Positions 8,397 to 17,467 of a DNA stretch of 64,000 nt are shown here, in pieces (positions within the stretch are counted from its first letter, which is position 1; each line of letters starts with the position of its first letter). The notes under the pieces were generated by a model that was not told the origin of the DNA, made no database searches, and saw only the letters and a program-made list of their open reading frames with translations. Origin of the DNA: Saprospiraceae bacterium UBA7328 (GTDB lineage: Bacteria; Bacteroidota; Bacteroidia; Chitinophagales; Saprospiraceae); NCBI GenBank assembly GCA_002471345.1, contig DKPS01000114.1:1-64000 (forward strand). Direction: 5' to 3'. Both the position numbers and the translations under genes were made by a program.

Positions 8397-9725
8397 TTAT
8401 ATTTCTTTGTTCTTCAAAAATGAATCTATACCCTGCGCTGCTTGTTTTCCTTCAGCACAAGCATTTACGACTTCGGCACCACCATTAACAGCATCACCTC
8501 CTGCAAAATATTTCCCATTTGAGCATTGCATCGTTTTAGAATCGATTTTGATTCTTCCTTTACTATCATATTCAAGAAGTGGAATTTCCAGTATATCTGT
8601 TTGCTTTTCTTGACCTGTGGCTAATATGAGAAAATCACAAGGCACGGAAAATTCAGAATTTTCAAGTTCTTCTAACTTTCCATTTTTGGATTGGGTCCTA
8701 ATACAAAGCAGTTCTTCAACTAAAAAGCCTCCTCTTATTTCTTTCAAATTTGCGTTAAAAATAGCTTTTGCACCTACAGATTTGATTAGATCATATTCAA
8801 ACTCATATGCACCCATTTCCTCCTTTGATCTTCTGTAAATCAAGGTAACATCAGCTCCTATTCTTGCACATTCTGAAGCAGCATCCATTGCTGTGTTTCC
8901 ACCGCCTATAACCACTACTTTTTTACCGACCTTAACTTGCAGTGGATTCATTTTGAAGTCTTCAATAAATTCTGTCGCTCCTATGCAGTTTTCTAGATCT
9001 GTTCCTTCAGTACTTGGAATGTTTGTTTTTCCTAAACCAATACCCAAGAATATAGCATCATACTTTTCTTCTAAATTTTTGAATTCTCTTGAGGTATCAA
9101 TTCTTTTATTGTAAACCACATTAAACCCAAATTGATCTTGTAAATAATCGATCTCTTCGATCACCTCATCATTTGTGATTTTGTATGGAGCAGTACCATT
9201 TAATGCAAGTCCACCAGGTTTTGAATTAGTTTCGAAAATGTCTACTTCATAACCCAGAAGTGACAATTCACATGCACAAGAAAGACCAGAAGGCCCAGCC
9301 CCAACTACGGCTACTTTATGATTATTACTTTCGGATTTTTTAAAGAGTTGTTTGCTATTCTTGATAGCAGCAGTAGTGGCATGACTTTGCAGCCTTCCTA
9401 TTTCAATTGGTTTGACGCCTTGCTCATTATAGACACACGCACCTTCACAGAGCACCTCTGTGGGGCACACTTTTCCACATGTGTGTCCAAAAAAATTAGA
9501 GGAGTAAATGGTTTTTGCCGCTCCTGTTAGATTTTCAGTATTGATTTGTTTTATAAAAAGTGGGATGTCTATACTAGTAGGGCACGCTTTTATACAAGGA
9601 GCGTCATAACAAAACAAACATCTTGAACTTTCATAGTAGGCCATATTCGCATCCATCAATGGCTTCAATTGTTCAAAGTTTTCAGTAAATTCCTTTGGAG
9701 TTGTTGGCATTTTGAAGTCGCTCAT
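8397..9725 (-). CDS. preT: Dihydropyrimidine dehydrogenase, NAD(P)H/FAD subunit PreT
   Basis: This 442-residue subunit is built like the GltD small subunit of glutamate synthase. It has an N-terminal Cys-rich region for 4Fe-4S clusters (CLFCYDAPCIKACPTSIDIP and CGKVCPTEVLCEGAC), then FAD binding (VAVVGAGPSGLSCA, about 138-151) and NAD(P)H binding (VVVIGGGNTAMDAAS), then the second FAD motif near the end (YFAGGDAVNGGAEVVNA). It passes hydride electrons from NAD(P)H to PreA. It overlaps nothing and sits 5 bp after the ureidopropionase gene. Confidence 0.95.
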   Translation of the reverse strand: MSDFKMPTTPKEFTENFEQLKPLMDANMAYYESSRCLFCYDAPCIKACPTSIDIPLFIKQINTENLTGAAKTIYSSNFFGHTCGKVCPTEVLCEGACVYNEQGVKPIEIGRLQSHATTAAIKNSKQLFKKSESNNHKVAVVGAGPSGLSCACELSLLGYEVDIFETNSKPGGLALNGTAPYKITNDEVIEEIDYLQDQFGFNVVYNKRIDTSREFKNLEEKYDAIFLGIGLGKTNIPSTEGTDLENCIGATEFIEDFKMNPLQVKVGKKVVVIGGGNTAMDAASECARIGADVTLIYRRSKEEMGAYEFEYDLIKSVGAKAIFNANLKEIRGGFLVEELLCIRTQSKNGKLEELENSEFSVPCDFLILATGQEKQTDILEIPLLEYDSKGRIKIDSKTMQCSNGKYFAGGDAVNGGAEVVNACAEGKQAAQGIDSFLKNKEI

Positions 9726-9730
9726 AGGTT

Positions 9731-10597
9731 CTATAGTTCTACAATTTTTCCATAAGTTTCTGGTCTCCTGTCTCTAAAAAATTGCCAAGTAGATCTTACC
9801 TCTTCAATCATATCAAGATCAAATTCTGAAACTAAAAGTTCATCGTTGTCTTCTGATGCTTGTGAAAAAATTTGTCCTCTTGGATCCACGAAATAAGAGC
9901 TGCCATAAAACTTGCCAAGATTCCATGGCTTTTCAGTGCCTACTCTATTGATACAACCCATAAAGTAACCATTGGCAGCAGCATGTGCAGGCTGTTCTAG
10001 TTGCCATAGATATTGTGATAAACCAGCAACAGTAGCAGAAGGGTTATAAACTATTTCAGCTCCATTTAGACCCAATACTCTGGCTCCATCTGGGAAGTGT
10101 CTATCATAGCAGATGTATACTCCTACTTTAGCATATTTTGTTTGGAACACAGGATAGCCTAAGTTGCCGGGTTTGAAAAAGAACTTTTCCCAAAAACCAG
10201 AAGTTTGAGGTATATGATTCTTTCTGTATTTACCCAAGTAAGTCCCATCGGCATCAATCACCGCAGCTGTATTATACAAGACTCCAGCACTTTCTTTTTC
10301 ATATATCGGTACAATAATGACCATGTTGTATTTCTTGGCATATTTAGCCATTAATTCAGTTGTTGGACCTGGTATAGACTCCGCTGTAGAATACCATTTC
10401 GCATCCTGACCAGGACAGAAATATGGGGTGGTGAATATCTCCTGTAGACATAGAATTTGAACGCCTTGTTTCCCAGCTTCCTCAATGTACGGAATATGTT
10501 TTTCCGTCATTGCTCTAACTATTTCATCTATCGATCCTTCGCCCTCAGTCATTGGAAGGCTCATTTGGATTAATCCTGATTTTATAATTCTACTCAT
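9731..10597 (-). CDS. Beta-ureidopropionase (N-carbamoyl-beta-alanine amidohydrolase)
   Basis: This 288-residue protein of the nitrilase superfamily carries the Glu-Lys-Cys triad at E53 (LQEIF), K126 (KYRKNHIP) and C163 (YICYDRHFPDGAR). It hydrolyses N-carbamoyl-beta-alanine (or the beta-aminoisobutyrate analogue) to the beta-amino acid, CO2 and ammonia, the third step of reductive pyrimidine breakdown. Its position between the hydantoinase and PreT genes makes this assignment safer than a general nitrilase call. Confidence 0.92.
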   Translation of the reverse strand: MSRIIKSGLIQMSLPMTEGEGSIDEIVRAMTEKHIPYIEEAGKQGVQILCLQEIFTTPYFCPGQDAKWYSTAESIPGPTTELMAKYAKKYNMVIIVPIYEKESAGVLYNTAAVIDADGTYLGKYRKNHIPQTSGFWEKFFFKPGNLGYPVFQTKYAKVGVYICYDRHFPDGARVLGLNGAEIVYNPSATVAGLSQYLWQLEQPAHAAANGYFMGCINRVGTEKPWNLGKFYGSSYFVDPRGQIFSQASEDNDELLVSEFDLDMIEEVRSTWQFFRDRRPETYGKIVEL

Positions 10598-10631
10598 TTC
10601 TTTTTAGTTATCAGTTTCTTTCTTCAATGTA

Positions 10632-12014
10632 CTAGACTACTTTACTAACCTTATCACGCTTAATAAACTGTCCATATCCTTTTTCAATCTTCACAATACC
10701 ATTGTCTATTACGTGTTTCCCTCTTAAAATTATGTGTTTACATTTACCCTTTACTTCCCATCCTTCATAACCTGAATAGTCAACATTCATATGATGATTG
10801 TCTACTGAAATAGTATGCTCTTCATTTGGATCGAAGATTACTAAATCTGCATCAGAACCCACTGATATACATCCTTTTCTAGGGTGCATACCAAATATTT
10901 TTGCAGCATTTGTGGAGGTCACCTCCACGAATTTATTCTGACTTATTCTTCCTTTATTTACTCCTTCTGAGTATAGTAATTCCATCCTATGTTCGATTGC
11001 TGGGTGTCCATTTGGAATTTTGGAAAAATCATCTTTACCCAATAGCTTTTGTTCCCAGTTGAAGGGGCAATGATCTGTACCTAGTACTTGAACTAACCCT
11101 TGATTTAAACCAGCCCAAAGCGCTTCTTGATCCTTTTTTTCTCGAAGCGGAGGACTCATTACCCACTTTGCACCTTCAAAATCTTTCTCATATAATGAAG
11201 CATCCAATAACAGATATTGAATACAAGTCTCTACAAAAATTTTTTGATTTCTTTTTCCTGCTCTTCTAGTGGCATTTAGAGCACCTTCACATGTAAGATG
11301 TACAATATATGCAGGTACTCCGGTGTAATCTGCCATATCACAAAATCTGCCAGATGCTTCAGCTTCGGTTATTTCTGGTTGTGATAAGTAATGATAAAGA
11401 GGTGATAATTTACCTTCTGACTTGTGCTGAGCAATCAGAGAATCAATAATGTCCCCATTGGTAGCATGGACTGTGACCATTCCCCCTTGATCTCTAACTT
11501 CTTGCATCAGCTGGACCATCTGACCATCATCTATCATGAGTGCTCCCTTATAAGCCATGAAAGTTTTAAAAGAGGTAATGCCTTCTTTATTGATTAATTC
11601 TCTTACTTCCTTTCGTGTATTTTCATTGAAATCAGTTACGGCCATATGAAAAGAATAATCGCCAAAACAGTTATTATCTGACCTCCCTCTCCAAGTTTTC
11701 AAGGCATCATAAAGCGATTTTCCTTGTGTTTGAAGGATAAAATCTATGACCATAGTGGTGCCACCATGCAAGGCTGCTAAGGTTCCTGACGCATAGTCAT
11801 CACTAGAAAATGTACCCATGAAAGGCATATCAAGATGCACATGAGGATCAATCCCTCCTGGGAAAATTACTTTTCCAGAGGCATCAATAATTTCATCGGC
11901 ATCTTCATTCAGGTTTTCTCCAATGCTATGTATTCTTTCGTTTTCTATGTAAATGTCAGCATGGTAACTATCTGAGGCAGTAATGATGTGGCCGTTTCTG
12001 ATCAGTAATGACAT
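10632..12014 (-). CDS. Dihydropyrimidinase
   Basis: This 460-residue amidohydrolase-superfamily enzyme opens the ring of dihydrouracil or dihydrothymine. The binuclear metal ligands are visible: HVHLD (H58, H60), the carbamylated lysine K150 in TSFKTFMAY, later His in MVTVHATNGD and YIVHLTCEGA, and the Asp in GTDHCPFN. The C-terminal part (SDADLVIFDP) forms the usual β-sandwich. Length and motifs match hydantoinase/dihydropyrimidinase. The gene lies 34 bp upstream of the ureidopropionase gene. Confidence 0.93.
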   Translation of the reverse strand: MSLLIRNGHIITASDSYHADIYIENERIHSIGENLNEDADEIIDASGKVIFPGGIDPHVHLDMPFMGTFSSDDYASGTLAALHGGTTMVIDFILQTQGKSLYDALKTWRGRSDNNCFGDYSFHMAVTDFNENTRKEVRELINKEGITSFKTFMAYKGALMIDDGQMVQLMQEVRDQGGMVTVHATNGDIIDSLIAQHKSEGKLSPLYHYLSQPEITEAEASGRFCDMADYTGVPAYIVHLTCEGALNATRRAGKRNQKIFVETCIQYLLLDASLYEKDFEGAKWVMSPPLREKKDQEALWAGLNQGLVQVLGTDHCPFNWEQKLLGKDDFSKIPNGHPAIEHRMELLYSEGVNKGRISQNKFVEVTSTNAAKIFGMHPRKGCISVGSDADLVIFDPNEEHTISVDNHHMNVDYSGYEGWEVKGKCKHIILRGKHVIDNGIVKIEKGYGQFIKRDKVSKVV

Positions 12015-12100
12015 AAGACGTATTTTGAAAACATTATAAAATCACTTCAATGAAAATACTGAAATTGTGAAATACAAAATCAGTTATTCTAATACATGTA

Positions 12101-13783
12101 TTATGCCGTACTTTTTTTAGTCTTTTTCATAAGCAAATAGTAAAGGCTAAAAGAAATGAAAAACCCAGTGAAACATGACAACGTATATAAGAAATTCAGT
12201 GACGGTACCCAGTAGCCTATGAGAGCAGTACCAACACCGATAGTTAAAGCAATCATAGCAGCTCGATTAAATCCAGTACTATTATAACTGTAAATCCCAT
12301 TTACTTTAAAAAGCTCATCGATTTCTAGATGTTTGTCTCTAATCATAAAGTAATCACAAATTAGAATCCCAAGTACTGGCCCTAGTAAGCCACTTACAAA
12401 TACTAGTAAGCCGCTTATTTCATTCATGATCCACCATGGGCAGATGAGAATCCCAATAATAGCCGTGATTATTCCACCACTTCTGAAACTGATTTTAGTA
12501 GGTATAATATTAGAAAATGCATTTGCAGGTGCTATGACATTGGCGGCAATATTAGTACTCAATGTAGCGATGATCATAAATATTTGAGCGATAATCACAA
12601 CAAGTGGATTACTAAACTTACCTACAAGGCTAACCGGATCCCAAGGGGCATCATCTGCAATCAAAATATCAGGGAACACTACTACAGCAGCACAGGTAAC
12701 GAAGATGCCTACAAAAGAGAATAAAGCCATTGTACCTGGTAATCCAATAAATTGACCTAGAATTTGATTCTTTTGCGTAGAAGTAAATCTTGTAATGTCA
12801 GCAATGCTAATAGCCATTGTAGCCCAAAATCCAACCATAGCAGTAAGTGACAAAAGGTAAATCCAAATTTTACCCCAGAATCCCTTTTTAGCAGGAATTA
12901 CAGATGGGGTGATCTGACTAGATTGGAAATCACCATTTCTATAGACTATTTCTTTATCATTTGTATTTGAATTTAGTGCTACTGATTGGCCGTAACCTGT
13001 AAGTGGTTGCCATAATGTTTCCACAGAATTGTCAATATCTACAAGATTAAATTCTGTTGCTTTTACTGTGCCATCTAAATTCTTAATAGGGAACAATTGA
13101 ACTGATTGACCATTAGTCCCATCTACCAAAACAGCAGATGGTTGTCCCAATTGTTCACTTTGATCCAATACTTTCCCAAAGCTGCCAACAGCACTTGCTC
13201 CCCAAGCTATCAGTCCAATACCAATAGCGATCAGGATTGGAGCGGCGAATTTTTCTAACCATTTTATACTTTCTGTCCCTTTCCAAATGAAATAGACATT
13301 TAACATCCAGAAGAGTGCAAAACCTATAAATTTTCCAAAGTCTAACCCTAAAGAAGGAGAAGTGCCATTAATAGCATGCCATATGGCATAAAATGCCAGT
13401 CCCCCAATCCAAGTTTGAATACCAAACCATCCACAAGCCACAATACCTCTGACTACAGCTGCTATATGAATACCTTTTGTGCCAAATGCAGCTCTTCCAA
13501 TTACAGGAAAAGGAATGCCATATTTCACTCCAGCATGACCATTCAAAACCATAGGTATGGTAATAATCAAGTTGCCAAGTGCAATTATTATTAAGGCTTC
13601 TAACCAATTTAAACCTCCCTTAATCATATAGGAAGCAAGAAGGTATGTAGGAATGCAAACAGCCATTCCTACCCAAATCGCTGTCATGTCCCACAAACCC
13701 CAAGTTCTTTCTTGAACCGGTATCGGAGCTAAATCTTCACTGTATAAAGGGGATGATTGGATTTCTGAAGGTATATCTTCCAT
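12101..13783 (-). CDS. NCS1 family nucleobase transporter with an unusual extra loop
   Basis: This 560-residue nucleobase:cation symporter-1 (cytosine/uracil/allantoin/hydantoin type) has the family start TWGLWDMTAIWVGM, about twelve membrane helices, and the ADITRF motif of helix 8. Family members I know are about 490 residues. Here a hydrophilic stretch of about 100 residues (about 203-303) lies between what should be helices 5 and 6, where a short loop is normal. It probably imports uracil, cytosine or dihydropyrimidines for the neighbouring enzymes. The aminotransferase gene ends 3 bp upstream. Confidence 0.88.
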   Translation of the reverse strand: MEDIPSEIQSSPLYSEDLAPIPVQERTWGLWDMTAIWVGMAVCIPTYLLASYMIKGGLNWLEALIIIALGNLIITIPMVLNGHAGVKYGIPFPVIGRAAFGTKGIHIAAVVRGIVACGWFGIQTWIGGLAFYAIWHAINGTSPSLGLDFGKFIGFALFWMLNVYFIWKGTESIKWLEKFAAPILIAIGIGLIAWGASAVGSFGKVLDQSEQLGQPSAVLVDGTNGQSVQLFPIKNLDGTVKATEFNLVDIDNSVETLWQPLTGYGQSVALNSNTNDKEIVYRNGDFQSSQITPSVIPAKKGFWGKIWIYLLSLTAMVGFWATMAISIADITRFTSTQKNQILGQFIGLPGTMALFSFVGIFVTCAAVVVFPDILIADDAPWDPVSLVGKFSNPLVVIIAQIFMIIATLSTNIAANVIAPANAFSNIIPTKISFRSGGIITAIIGILICPWWIMNEISGLLVFVSGLLGPVLGILICDYFMIRDKHLEIDELFKVNGIYSYNSTGFNRAAMIALTIGVGTALIGYWVPSLNFLYTLSCFTGFFISFSLYYLLMKKTKKSTA

Positions 13784-13786
13784 GTT

Positions 13787-15130
13787 TTAATCAATATGTT
13801 TATCGGCAATAGAAATGGCTTGAGAAATTATATCTATTCCTTCATTAATTTCATCTTGTGTAATATTGAGTGGAGGAGCTATGAAGATAAAGTTCCATTT
13901 CACAAATGTAAACATGCCTAATTCTCTAATTTTTGCACCCACCTGTTTCATCACTTTCATTTCACTTGCCTTGGCATTGAAAGGAGCCATGGGTTCTTTT
14001 GTCTTTCTATTTTTTACCAATTCTATACAGCCTAATAAACCAGTATTTCTCCAATCTCCAATGGAAGGGTGCCTTTCTTTTAGAGCATCCACAGCATAGT
14101 CCATGTAATCACCACTTTTTGCTGCTTGATTAATCAGATCTTCATTTTCATAAATATCCAGTACTGCTAAGGCAGAAGCACATGAAACTGGATGAGCTGA
14201 ATAGGTCAATCCTAAAGGCAAATAGTCATCATAATAAGCTTTTGCGATTTTGTCAGTAACCATCATACCTCCAAGAGGTAAATATCCACATGTTAATCCT
14301 TTAGCAATACACATAATATCTGGACTGACTTCATGGTGATCTATTCCAAACCACTTACCAGTTCTTCCAAATCCACTCATGACTTCATCTACAATTAATA
14401 GTATGCCATATTCATCACACAATCTCCGAATCTCTTTAAGATAAAATGGAGGATATTTAATACAACCAGAGGACCCAGACTCACCTTCCATAATTATGGC
14501 TGCAAAATTTTCAGGACCTTCATATTTAAGTATTTTGTCGATGTTCGCTATGGATCTTTCACCGCATTCCTCTATACTGCTCGAATACCAAGGACATCTA
14601 TATGCATATGGGTTTTGGACATGAACAATATTTGGAGTTTGTTGGCTGTCTACTTTTAGTTTTCTTGGATCTCCACCAGCACTGATTGCCCCTAAAGTTG
14701 CTCCATGATAGGCTCTGTATTGAGTCATGATCTTGTGCCTTCCTGTATAAAGACGGGCCAGCTTTATGCTATTATCTATTGCCTCTGCACCACCTAATGT
14801 GAAAAAAGTCTTGGTAAGATTCTTTGGGCTACATTCTGCTAACCTTTTTCCTAATTCGCCTCTTACATCAGTAGAAAAACTAGGAGCTACATAGCTTAAT
14901 TTGTTCATTTGTTCAGTCACTGCATCCGTCACTTCTTTCCTGCCATGACCTATGTTGACATTCATCAGCTGGGATGAAAAGTCAATGTATTTTTTACCAC
15001 TATTATCATAAATATATACCCCTTCACCACGATCTGCATGGATTGGATTCAATGCTCCTTGGGCAGACCATGAGAATAAAGTGTAATCTAAGTTGTCTTG
15101 AATTTTTGAATTCTTTATCGCTGTTTTCAT
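13787..15130 (-). CDS. Class III aminotransferase, probable beta-alanine / 3-aminoisobutyrate transaminase
   Basis: This 447-residue fold-type I PLP enzyme has the class III signature: LLIVDEVMSGFGRTGKWF, followed by the PLP-lysine region in CIAKGLTCGYLPLGGM and a phosphate-binding TLGGAEAID. In this cluster it should move the amino group of beta-alanine or beta-aminoisobutyrate to an acceptor such as pyruvate or 2-oxoglutarate. That yields malonate or methylmalonate semialdehyde, the substrate of the next dehydrogenase. The substrate call rests on the neighbours. Confidence 0.88.
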   Translation of the reverse strand: MKTAIKNSKIQDNLDYTLFSWSAQGALNPIHADRGEGVYIYDNSGKKYIDFSSQLMNVNIGHGRKEVTDAVTEQMNKLSYVAPSFSTDVRGELGKRLAECSPKNLTKTFFTLGGAEAIDNSIKLARLYTGRHKIMTQYRAYHGATLGAISAGGDPRKLKVDSQQTPNIVHVQNPYAYRCPWYSSSIEECGERSIANIDKILKYEGPENFAAIIMEGESGSSGCIKYPPFYLKEIRRLCDEYGILLIVDEVMSGFGRTGKWFGIDHHEVSPDIMCIAKGLTCGYLPLGGMMVTDKIAKAYYDDYLPLGLTYSAHPVSCASALAVLDIYENEDLINQAAKSGDYMDYAVDALKERHPSIGDWRNTGLLGCIELVKNRKTKEPMAPFNAKASEMKVMKQVGAKIRELGMFTFVKWNFIFIAPPLNITQDEINEGIDIISQAISIADKHID

Positions 15131-15206
15131 TTTGTAGAAAGTTTCAAAACTGAAATATTATCTGAACTTATGTTTTAAGTCTTTACTCTTTTGTTTTACT
15201 TTGATA

Positions 15207-16682
15207 CTATGACATCCAATTTGTCCATGCTTCTGGATTCCATTTAGTTGTCCTTTTCTTTAGCTTGGTCCAAAATGATATCGAGCTCTTTCCAGTTATA
15301 TCATTCACACCAAATCTAGACTCATTCCAACCCCCAAATGAAAATGGCTCCCTTGGTACAGGTACACCAATATTAACTCCCACCATTCCAGCACTTACAT
15401 TGTCCATGACATAGTTGGCCATAGACCCATTTTGAGTGAATACTGAGGACGCATTTCCATAGTTTGAACTGTTTTCGATTTTTATAGCTTCATCTATATC
15501 ACTGGTGCGCATAATAGATAGAACAGGTCCGAATACTTCTTCTTTAGCTATGCTCATTTCTGGTCTTACATAGTCCAACACTGTGGTTCCGACATAAAAT
15601 CCACCTTCTTTTCCAGGAAGCGAAACATTCCGACCATCTACTAATACTTTTGCTCCTTCAGCTTCAGCTTCAGTAATATACTTTTCTATTCTTTCTTTGG
15701 CTTCTTTTGAGATGACAGAACCCAAGTTTTCTCCGACTTTAATTTTTCTTGCTTCTTGACAAATTCGTTCGACAATATGGTCTACTTGGCCTACAGCTAC
15801 CATAGCTGAAGCTGCCATACATCTTTGTCCCGCACAACCTGACATTGATGCTGCCACATTTGTGGCTGTCATATCTACATGAGCATCTGGAAGCACAATA
15901 AGATGGTTTTTTGCTCCACCGAGTGCTACACATCTTTTTAGATTAGACGTTGCTCTTTGGTACACAATTTTAGCTACTCGAGTAGACCCCACAAAAGATA
16001 CTGCTTCTATAACCGGATGATCGCATATAGCTTCTACTATATCTTTGTCTCCATTCACGATATTTAAGACGCCATCAGGAAGGCCAGCTTCTTTGAATAA
16101 TTCTGCAATCTTTAATGCGCTAATTGGAGTCTGTTCTGAGGGCTTCACAATCATACAGTTCCCAAGTGCCAATGCATTTGGTATGGTCCAAAGAGGAACC
16201 ATTGTCGGGAAATTAAATGGGGTTATCGATGCAACTATCCCAACAGGCATATGAGTTGTTCTGCATTCGACTCCTTTACTTACCTCTTGTATTTCATCAT
16301 TTATCATTTGTGGTAAAGAGCAAGCAAATTCGGTTAGTTCTATTCCCTTTAGTACTTCTGCCCTTGCTTCACTTCTTATTTTACCATTTTCGAGATGAAC
16401 TATTTCAGTTAGTTCATCTATGTTCTTTTCTAATAGGTTTCTGAACTTATAGAATACACCTACTCTTTCTTTCAGAGTTAGGGCAGACCAAGCAGGGAAA
16501 GCATCTTGAGCTGATTTTACGGCTTTGTTAAGGTCATCTTTTGTAGAAAGGACCACTTTTGATAAAACACTTCCATCCACGGGACATAAAACATCCATGG
16601 TTTTTGTTTGACCATTTGAATGGTGGCCGTTTATGAAATTGGTTGTGATCTCTATGGATTGAGATGAATTACTCATTTGCAA
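15207..16682 (-). CDS. mmsA: CoA-acylating (methyl)malonate-semialdehyde dehydrogenase
   Basis: This 491-residue aldehyde dehydrogenase superfamily member is of the MmsA type: the FINGHHSNG-like start, PVGIVASITPFNFPTMVPLWTIP, and the catalytic Cys in the SGCAGQRCMA context (about 285-294) are typical. MmsA converts methylmalonate semialdehyde to propionyl-CoA and malonate semialdehyde to acetyl-CoA using NAD+ and CoA. This closes the pathway from thymine and uracil. It is the first structural gene of the island after the Lrp gene, from which it is separated by 167 bp, so it may have its own promoter. Confidence 0.93.
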   Translation of the reverse strand: MQMSNSSQSIEITTNFINGHHSNGQTKTMDVLCPVDGSVLSKVVLSTKDDLNKAVKSAQDAFPAWSALTLKERVGVFYKFRNLLEKNIDELTEIVHLENGKIRSEARAEVLKGIELTEFACSLPQMINDEIQEVSKGVECRTTHMPVGIVASITPFNFPTMVPLWTIPNALALGNCMIVKPSEQTPISALKIAELFKEAGLPDGVLNIVNGDKDIVEAICDHPVIEAVSFVGSTRVAKIVYQRATSNLKRCVALGGAKNHLIVLPDAHVDMTATNVAASMSGCAGQRCMAASAMVAVGQVDHIVERICQEARKIKVGENLGSVISKEAKERIEKYITEAEAEGAKVLVDGRNVSLPGKEGGFYVGTTVLDYVRPEMSIAKEEVFGPVLSIMRTSDIDEAIKIENSSNYGNASSVFTQNGSMANYVMDNVSAGMVGVNIGVPVPREPFSFGGWNESRFGVNDITGKSSISFWTKLKKRTTKWNPEAWTNWMS

Positions 16683-16849
16683 TTAATTTAAATTGTAGTA
16701 TGCAAAAAGTTTGCCTGATTAAGATAGGACATATTTGATTATTCAGCTGAACCTTTATACTTGATTCGAATTCAGTTTAAAATTCTAGATACTTCTTATC
16801 AATTGAACATGAGATGAGATTAAATATTTTGAGATGATATCAATCAACT

Positions 16850-17341
16850 TTAACTAATTGGAATTACAGTAGAATTTTTCACCTTATTCAAAACAAAGGT
16901 GCTTCGAATCTTGGAAACATTTGGCAAAGCAGCCAATCTTCCTGATGAAAATTGGTGATAATCTTCTAGATTTTTTACAATTACTTTGAGAAGGAAATCA
17001 TTGGCTCCTCCCATAAGATAGCATTCAACTACTTCAGGTATATTTGCGACGTCCTCTCTAAATGTTTCAATCACTTCTAAGTTTTGACTATCTAAAGTCA
17101 CAGAACAAAATACAACCATGAGATTGTCCAATTTTGATGTATTTAAGACGGCTACATATTTCTCAATAATTCCCTCTCTCTCGTATCTTTTAATCCTTTC
17201 GTAAATCGGCGTTTTAGTTAGATTTAGTTGATTTTCTAACTCTTTTACATTCATTTTGGAGTTCTGTTGAAGCAAGGTGAGAAGTTGCTTATCTATGGAA
17301 TCTAATTTTGGCACAGGAAAACTTCCTTTTTCATTGATCAA
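16850..17341 (-). CDS. Lrp/AsnC family transcriptional regulator
   Basis: The 163-residue product has an N-terminal HTH (about 11-60: LDSIDKQLLTLLQQNSKMNVKELENQLNLTKTPIYERIKRYEREGI; the motif runs over residues 15-58) and a C-terminal RAM ligand-binding domain (about 70-150, with VVECYLMGGANDFLLKV). Lrp proteins sense amino acids. It lies between the pyrimidine island and the divergent PLP lyase gene (126 bp away), so it may control either or both. Beta-alanine or methionine would be plausible effectors. Confidence 0.92.
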   Translation of the reverse strand: MINEKGSFPVPKLDSIDKQLLTLLQQNSKMNVKELENQLNLTKTPIYERIKRYEREGIIEKYVAVLNTSKLDNLMVVFCSVTLDSQNLEVIETFREDVANIPEVVECYLMGGANDFLLKVIVKNLEDYHQFSSGRLAALPNVSKIRSTFVLNKVKNSTVIPIS

Positions 17342-17467
17342 TTATTATCAATATAGGAATATTATTTATAAATGATTCAATTGACAGGAATGATCACTAT
17401 AATGACGCATAATTTAGGATCAATCATCTAAATATTGAAATTTTGTACTCTAATTATAACGTACATT

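Noticed and set aside
13376..13594. Cys/Ser/Asn-rich frame opposite the NCS1 transporter
   Set aside because: Composition is that of a shadow of a membrane protein gene; no start context or motif.
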